From NCBI GenBank assembly GCA_015143295.1, contig CM026560.1, forward strand, positions 3,908,501-3,972,500: 64,000 nt of DNA. The letters run 5' to 3'. The stretch's first letter is position 1; each line of letters opens with the position of its first letter. Below the pieces are notes generated by a model. That model was not told where the DNA came from. It saw nothing but the letters and a program-made list of their open reading frames with translations, and searched no databases. Position numbers and translations under genes: made by a program. Shown here piece by piece: positions 50,901 to 59,900 of the stretch. The DNA is from Tetracentron sinense. Taxonomy: Eukaryota > Streptophyta > Magnoliopsida > Trochodendrales > Trochodendraceae.

Positions 50901-53900
50901 TTATACGGGTACTATACGGGTATTTGGTAATTATGGTGACTACCATCTTCTCATTTTATAATAAAGTGGACCCAAGTTACTTCACATCTAGAATCTCAAA
51001 GCAATAAATTAACCATAGAACTCAACTAGTCAAGGACTATTCCCAGTCGAGCCTAAATTCCGAGCTATTGAAGCCCGAAACCGAGGGCTACGCCCCTCTA
51101 CTCCATCCACACGTCATACCATCCCTTCCATACACAATCCATTTCATCCATACATCACACAATTTACAAAACAATAATCACAAAACAGTTTGACCACTTT
51201 CTATATTTGGTTATTTTAACCTACGTTAGGCTCAAAATCTGGAAAAATGTTCAACACGAACATCAAAGAGGGTTTCCATACATTTCCAACGGCTCCGGAA
51301 TCATTCGATTCCAATAAAGGGTGACAGAACTAGGGTTCCATAAAGTTGGCTGTTCATATTTTACATATCGATACGATTGAGTCCTTGGGTTTGTATATTT
51401 TGTGGTAACTGTGTTGAGTATGGGTTCCATAAAGTTGGCTGTTCCTGGGACGAATTACAACAGATCAGCCTACGATTTTTGTCCATTTAACCTCACTTAG
51501 ACTCAAAATCAGGAAAAATGTTCAACGTGAACATCAAAGATGGTTTCCATACCTTTCCAATGGCTTAAGAATCGTTCGATTCTGATAAAGGGTGACAAAA
51601 CTAGGGTTCCATACATGGCTGTTCCTGGGACGAATTACAGCAGACCAGCCTACGGTTTTCGGCCATTTGACCTCACTTAGACTTAAAATCAGAAAAAACG
51701 TTTAACATGAACATCGAAGAGGGTTTCCATACCTTTCCAACGGCTCAAAAATCGTTCAATTCCGATAAAGGATGACAAAACTAGGGTTCCCTAAAGTTGG
51801 CTGTTCTTGGGATGAATTATAGCAGACGAACCTACGGTTTTCGGCCATTTGACCTTACTTAAGACTCAAAATCAGAAAAAATGTTCAACATGAACATCGA
51901 AGAGGGTTTTCATACCTTTCCAACGGCTCAAAAATCATTCGATTACGATAAAGAGTGGCAAAACTACAATCATTTCAAGTTGATTATAAATAACAGGGAA
52001 AATAGAGAAGAGGGAAAGGGGTTTTACCTACCTACGTGTACTTCGAGGCTCTGAGGAAAAAAACCGACTCTGCCAACGCGTTCAGAAGGGCAATCAACCC
52101 CAGGATGGACCTCCTTTTCTCCTCTCTCTACTTTCTCTCTTTGGACTTCTCTCTTTCTCTCTCTACACACCGATCGAGACACCAGAGAGGAAAACGAACG
52201 TCGCCAGCGTGTCGGGAACGTCAAAAAGCCCCCAAAGAGACCTTCATTTTCTCTCTTCTTTCTCTCTCTTCTTTTCGCTCTCCTCTTTCTCTCTCTACTT
52301 TCTCTCTCTAGAATGCGAAGGGGCAGAGCTTCGCCTCACTGTGAGATGCGTGAGAATGAGGGGGGGTGCCGCACTATATATAGGCAAAGCCTCGCCTATG
52401 TGGGGAGGCCATGTGCCTAGCACATGGATTGCCCACGTGGCACTTTGACCACAGTTGGCCGGTTTTCCCACTTTTTCGCGTATACGACTTTCGAAACCCC
52501 ACTAAATGACGTCCGATAGTGATGAAACTTCAGGTGACTGAACTAGGTACAGTCGGACACCCGCTGTAAAAATTTCAGTGAAAAATGTAGAGTTTTGACA
52601 GTAAAAAGTAAGTCTTGAAGAAAATTACAAAACCCACAAATTTTCTAATTTTGGACACAAAACATGTTGTGGTTTCTTCATTTGAGATGATGAACTGCCG
52701 AAACGACAGACAGTCGCCCACAAGGTCTACTAACACGCGGTGGCACCAGTTTCACAAATTTCTATTGGAAAACCCGATAAATATCGAGTCCCAACTGAAC
52801 TTCGACAATATGTGAATTTCTTGGTTTTCTTACGTACAAGGCCCCCGCGGTCTCACGAATCGATGCGCGGTGGAACTGGTATGACGGGTGATCGTCCTAA
52901 TAACCGACCAGTACGCTGTGTGCAATTTCCAGAGAAAAACACTGAAGTTTTATCGGTACAACTCAGTCCTGAACAGAAACCCACTTTTCACAAACTTATC
53001 AAACACTTAACTAATTAACCTCCGTCAATGACCCATAATCCCAAAATTTATTATATTAAAATACCGGGTCATTACATCTCCCATCTCAACACGTCAATCT
53101 AAATGTTGCATGTGAGATTTAAGGTAGGGCTGCATATCAAAATGTCATCGAAATATTCAACAACCTTTCCAATAAAGGGTTGAAACACTTGATCTTTCAA
53201 CCACATAAATATAGTAGGAGCATTAGTGAGTCCAAATGGTAAGACTAGTCATTCATATAGCCCCTCTTGTGTTTTGGATGCAGTTTCCATTCATCTCCTG
53301 GCCTAATCCAGATTTGATGGTACTCACTTCTCAAGTTTATTTTAGAAAGACCTTTGCCTCGCCAACATATCTATATGTCATCCAAACGAGGGATTAGGAA
53401 GCGTTATTTAATGGTAATCTTACTTATGGCCAGGCTATCAACACACATACATGGTACACCGTACGCCACTAGCTATCTTTCTTTGGATTCAAAGTATTGG
53501 TATAGCACATGAGCTCATCGTACTTCTTGAATTAACTCCTTGTGTAGTATTTCAATGACTCGTCGCTGCTACTCTTCATGTGTTTTTGGGCTCATCTAAT
53601 ACGCTGCTTTATTTGGTAGCATAAGTCACAAACATTGTTTAAAATATCGATATCAAGGTACTTATCAGTAAACCGTATCGAGGATACGCATGAAAATGTT
53701 ATAAAAAATTAAAGAAACATTCAACTCATGGAAATTCATGGAAACTTAAACGCAAACATATTTCATTGTAAAGATAACATCAAAATATGGTAGTTAGAGT
53801 CTTATAGATACTTTTAATTTATCTATATGAGTTTCGACTATGTATAGTACATATGATCGAATATATTTTGCGCATATATGCATGAATATATATATATATA

Positions 53901-56900
53901 TGTATATATATATAATATAGGCTGATTTGAGACACAAATTAAAGCATGATTCTTCAATATAATATTTATTTGTATGTAATGAAAATGCATAAATATATCT
54001 AGTTAAAAGAAAATACACCGAAAAAAGCCTTCCATAAACAACACATTAATAAAAGCTTAACTACGCCAAGTCATTATCATCTCCTATAAGGTCGACCATG
54101 TAGTTGTGATTGGGGAACCTCTATCTCAAACTGCCTTCCAGTAAAAGTTGATATACGTCGGGGTTGCCTTATAGCCAACTAGAAGTCATGATCCACCTCA
54201 TCTAAGTGATTAACTTCACCTTTGCTGTCACAGGAATAACAAAGAAACTTCAGGATTAATTTTCCTTCTCAAAAATCTTCATGCTCTCTTTTACAGCTTT
54301 TTGAAAATCAGTCTCCTCAGTCATGGTCATAAAAATTGCCAAAAGAAATACGAAACAGGCGATACGTATGGGTTTCGGTAGCCCTATGTACGATATTTAT
54401 ACTGATACAAAAACGATATAGGCAATACGTATCGTTTATTAGTTATATATGTTTTAATTCAATGTGTAATTGTAATAGTGTTTGCTACTTTGTCTTTGAG
54501 TCGCTTCTCATGACTTTATATTTGGTAAATCTGGTTTCTATAACTCATTTGATTTTTTTTTTAAATTTTATTTTATTTTTTTTAAAAGAAAAAAAGTACA
54601 TGTATCGTCAGAAACCGATACTGAAACTGTATCGTCCGAAACCGATACAGAAATTGATACGTATAGGTTTCGGTTGGGACTGACACATCCCCTGTAACCA
54701 TCTTTTTGAATATAGGACTGTTTATGAATATATTGAAGAGTTTCATAAAATATCAGCATTATGTCACTCTATTTCTATTAAAGACATAGAGGTACAGAAA
54801 TATGTACATGAGTTGAGGCCTGAAATTCAGTTTGATATCTTCCCTAACTACACTTCTGTAGATGCAGCCTGCTGGATAGCCTTGGTATCTGACCAAAAGA
54901 TTACTCATATCTGGACACAATTTGACAAGAATTTGAAGATTTGTATGTCCAAGATCAAGTCTGTTAAGATCAAAAGGCCAGAAACCAATAGGGGAGACAC
55001 AAGGACATTGCATATTAAAATTGTGGTGCACATGATCATTTTTCAACTGCGTGTCCTAAGCTGAAAACTATGGCTATTCTAGAAGATGTTCATAAGAAAA
55101 GGAAGAACAAGAGTTAAGAGGTTGTTCCTTCAAAAACGGGTATAAGTTATTGAGGGAGAACCTACACGTACCTTAATATTTATTACTAAAGTAACTCCTA
55201 CCAAGGGACAATTTAAGCAAGAGCGTGAGTTCAAACAAGAAGAACTATTCAAGACAAGTATACTTCACAAGGATGATTACATATATGTTCATCCTATTTT
55301 TAACAATGATAGTGGACTTATTTCATCCTCACAGTTAGTTTCAAGGTTGCACTTGAGGAAGATTCCAACTACAGATGCCAAAGTTTTGTATGGCTTGAAA
55401 AAAGATTGTCCTGAGATACTATTTAAAACATTTATTATTCGTTTCGGATTGAAGAACTTTTTCACGCAAGTACCATACTATGTTTGCAAGCATGACAATC
55501 AATTAATGAGAATTATTATTCCGGAACTAATTCAAATGTTATTCGTGGAAGGTGAGAGGAAGTAGATTTGCTAGTTAGGGTTTGAGAGAGAGAAGAGGAA
55601 GAAGAAGAAAGATTGGGAAAAATGAAGAAATTAGAGTTCCCTCGTCTCTATCGTATTTATATTAATTAGGAACCCAAGGCCCATACAGGAAAAAGAAAAT
55701 GATAATAGAGGGCAACAAGACCCATTACAATATACAACACTCTCCGTCAAGCTGGTGCGTATATGTCACACATGCCCAACTTGCTAAGTATGTCTAGTAA
55801 GAGATAACTAGGAACCCCTTTTGTTAGAACATCTGAAGTTGGTCACCAATCTTCACATAGGGAATGCAGATCTCTCTAGAACTGAATTTTTCTTTTATGA
55901 AATGCTGACCAGTCTCAATATGTTTGGTTGGGTCATGTTGGACAGGATTGTGGGCAATGCTAATCGTAGCTCTGTTGTCACAATAGGGACTCATAGGGTA
56001 TCCACTAAAAACCCAATCTCCCTCAATAGAACCATTACCATAACAATTCACATATTCCATGAGCCACGACTCTGAACTCAACCTTTGCACTAGACCTTGC
56101 TACTACTGGTTGCTTCTTGCTTCTGCAAGTAACAAGATTTTCCCCAATAAACATGTATAGTACTTAGATGTAGATCTTCGGTCGAAAACAAATCTTGCCA
56201 ATTCTGCATCTGTGTAGGTTTCTACTCTAAGTGCCCATGATAACCTAAAAGGAACCCCTTTTCCAGGAGAAGATTTCAAGTTCATAAGAATGTTGTAAAC
56301 TGCCTCTTGATGAGAAGTTTTTGGAGCATGCATAAACTGGCTCACCACGCTCATTGCATAAGCTATATCAGGGCGAGTGAGGGGAAGGTAAATAAGACGA
56401 TGAACAAGCCTATGATATATTCTTGCATCACTGAGATGTTCACTGCCATCATCTGCTAGCTTGTGATTCTGCTCTATTGGCACATTCAAACACTTGCATC
56501 CTAACATTCCTGTTTCTCTAAGGAGGTCTAGAATGTACCTCCTTTGTGAATTGGAAATTCCTCATTTTCTTGATATGCCAACTTCTCCGCCAAGTACCGT
56601 AACTACCCTAAGTCCTTTATCTCAAACTCTGTAGCCAGTTGAGATTTTAACATCTTCATTTCTTTTTCATCAGACTCCTGTCAAAACTATGTCATCCACA
56701 TTAACAATAAAAGCGATTGTCTTTCCCTGACAGTGTTTGATAAATAGAGTATAATCAGCTTGACTTTGAGTTTCACCATGGCTCCATTGAACCTTTCAAA
56801 CCAGGAATAGGGTTGACTGCTTTAATCCATATAAGGCCTTCTTTAGTTTACAAACATTCCCTTGTACTGTGGAAAAGCTAAAACCATACGGGATAGTCAT

Positions 56901-59900
56901 GTAAAACTCTTCTTCCAAGTCCCCATGAAGCCATTCTTTACATCAAACTGATGAAGAGGCCAGTTGATTAGCAACAAGGGAGAGAATCACACAGATGGAG
57001 TTCATTTTTGTCACGAGAGCAAAGATCTCATGGTAATCAATTCCATGAGTTTGGGTGAAACCCTTCGCTACCAGTCTTGCCTTAATCCTTATACATTTCC
57101 ACAAATTCATTTGACTTGTATTTTACTGTAATAACCCACTTGCATCCAACCAGCTTCTTTTCCCTTAAATATCTATAATTTTTCATGTGCAATTTTTCTC
57201 AAGAGCCCTCATTTCTTCACACATCGCATCCTTCTACTTAGGATAGGCAAGAGCCTCAGAGACATTGCAAGGCAAAGACACTGAAGACAATGAGGAGGCA
57301 ACGTACGATAAGAAGCAAATAAAGGGTTATAAAAGACAAAGTTGGAGATAGGATGTTGAATGCAAGATCGAACTCCCTTTGTAGTGGCAATAGGGAGATC
57401 GGAATCATCAACAGGTGAGGAATTAAAGTCATTACCAGAGTTTGAATGATCCAGATCTGAGGGAGAAACTTGGTAGGAGGTGTGAGACAGATCTTGGGCG
57501 CCTAGAGTAAACCTACGAATCTTTTCCTTTCTTATTCCCAATATCAATCATAGGAGAATCATGGATATCAAAACATAATTAGGTACAGGAGAAGACAACT
57601 CTTCAACATCAACATGCTTCCCCTGAAGAGGAGTCTTTGGAGCAGGAAAGTAAGGGACATCCTCAAATAAAAAGAGACATTTATAAACACAAATTTCTTC
57701 TTGGAAGGAGGATGGTAGCACTTATAACCCTTCTGAGTAGAGGAATAGCTAAGGAAGACGCATTTAACCGCACGAGGGTCAAGTTTGGTTCGGTCAGGTT
57801 TGGGTACATGCACAAAGCAAGTGGACCCAAACATGGTGGGTGGTAGAGGGAAATGGGGAGATGTAGGTGAAAGGATGTCAAGCAGGGTTTTGAAGTCTAA
57901 GATCCGTGAGGGCATATTCATAAGAAAGGCAGCGGCAAGTGAGGCTTCTGACTGAAGGTATTTAGGAACATGAATGGCAATGAGAAGAGATCTAGTTATA
58001 TTAAGAAGATGTTTATTCTTGCGTTCAGCCACTACTCTCCATTTAAGACCATTTCTTCCGCTTAGTTACCTCAAATTGGTATCAGCGCAAAAGCTACCCT
58101 GGATTCAAGTAATTTTGTCCATCAATTGTGGAATACCCCCTCAGTCCTCTTACGTTAGGAATCAGCCCTTCTTGTTTCTTGACACTTTAGTAATACACCC
58201 ATGCTTTACACTATTATACCCCTTGTGCCAATGTGCGACCACTAAAGAGGTATATATGGTGTACTAGAGAGGGTATGTAATATTTTGTAAGGAGAGTCCA
58301 GATTGGTGCTCCTTGTGCATCTTCCTTGACATGGAGACATAACTCTAGGTCATAACTTTTCAATTTGTTAAAAAATATATTTGATTTTATTTTGTTCTAC
58401 AAAATAAAGAATTTAGTTGGGGATTGTAGAGTGTGAGTCAATCATTTGATGGGGTTAGTCAGCCACCCATTAAATAAGGGAGTTGGTATTTCATCCATGC
58501 AAAGAATAGGGTTAATATTTTGAGATACTTTTTGCTTAACGCTAATCTTTTTCTGAAAAATACAATAAAAGATAATGGTCAACAATTTGTGTGGCTATGG
58601 TCTAGAGTTTAGGTCTGCATGTTAGAAAAAATACATAAGGAGCATCAACCTTGATGCTCCTTGAAACAATAATACATTCTCTTAAATGTCTTAGGTTTGT
58701 TATCAGAGAGCATTATCAACCTTGATGCTCCGTGTGTGTGTGTGTGTGTTGGGGGGTAATGCCTGAATGTTAGATATCAGAAGGGGTATTCCTAAAATGC
58801 CCTTTCTTTGAAAGCTGGACTGTTCGCATCATGCTCCCGAAATTCGTAGTAGTTAAGCTATCTGTTAATTGTTGCATCTTTCTTCGTAAGGCCTCAATTT
58901 CTTCATCTCAGATATCATGTGGGGGTTTCCATGCGAGGTCTATTTCCAACGCCTCTCCAAGCCATAGAATCGCAGAATTCATGAAACTACAATAGGAATT
59001 CGGTGCTCTGATATGAATTTATGCCAAGTCTGACTCTGTGTGTGTGTGTTTAGGTGTTACTTTACCTCAACCAAAAAAAAAAATGAGCACCAAGTCAGAG
59101 GAACAAGAAAGAGAAGGGAGGAGCAAAACTTACAACAATAAACCCAACTTCTAGGCCACACTTAAGCGATTAAAAGATAAGGGAATGAATTTATTTACAT
59201 AATTTTAATCACCTTTTAGAATGTCTATGTGTGACCAATCCCTCCCCCCTTTATAATAGAGTGGGTACACTTCACACCCATAAACTCTTACGGAATTAGC
59301 TCGCATTGGAACTCAAGTAGTTGAAGGAATGTTTGGCTACTCTAGATTGACTCTGACTCTTATTAAATATATAATAGAATACTTACTATATCTTAGAAAC
59401 TTCCAGGGCGGATGTGAATATCGCTCAATTCACCACAGATTCAGAATTTCACTTTTAAACCTTGAAATAGCACTTCAATTCCGTGTTGAATTGCTGCAAT
59501 TCCACATTCGTTGTTGTTCGAATGCGCCCCAAACAACGGAATTGGAATTGCAGGGTGGAATTGACAATTCCGTTGGCCAATTCCACAAATCCAAATGCAG
59601 TCTAACTTGAGTCTACTAAAATTTGCTCCATCAATGGACTTTAACTTCAATCCATTAAAAATCTGTTGTGCTGCATCGATCATTAAGTTAGGATTGTTCC
59701 AAATGACAAACATAAATTATGTTGTCATTCATTATAGCGGAGGATAATTTCTTACTTCCTTTTCTTGCTATTATAGTATATTCCTGTGCAAATGAAAAGC
59801 AGGAATTTGTGGAAGTCCTTGAGGTTACAAAAGTTCTGTATGGCTACACCTGTAGCTTACACTCCCCATTGTACATCAATCTGAAATGTTCACTGCCTTT

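Larger units (their letters stand above)
49250..59157. repeat. Dispersed direct repeat pair near both ends of intron 7
   Basis: 49250-49325 and 59095-59157 share GAACAAGAAAGAGAAGG and ACTTACAACAATAAACCC, then ACTTCTAG. The two copies are 9.8 kb apart; coordinates give the outer limits. They are probably scraps of one transposon family. Confidence 0.7.

Noticed and set aside
53636-53700. CATTGTTTAAAATATCGATATC as another hAT-like MITE start
   Set aside because: It resembles the left end at 33664, but no matching right end or 8-bp duplication was found.
53794-54018. Minus-strand open frame of 74 codons
   Set aside because: Driven by a TATATA run near 53890-53915; composition is that of AT-rich noncoding DNA.
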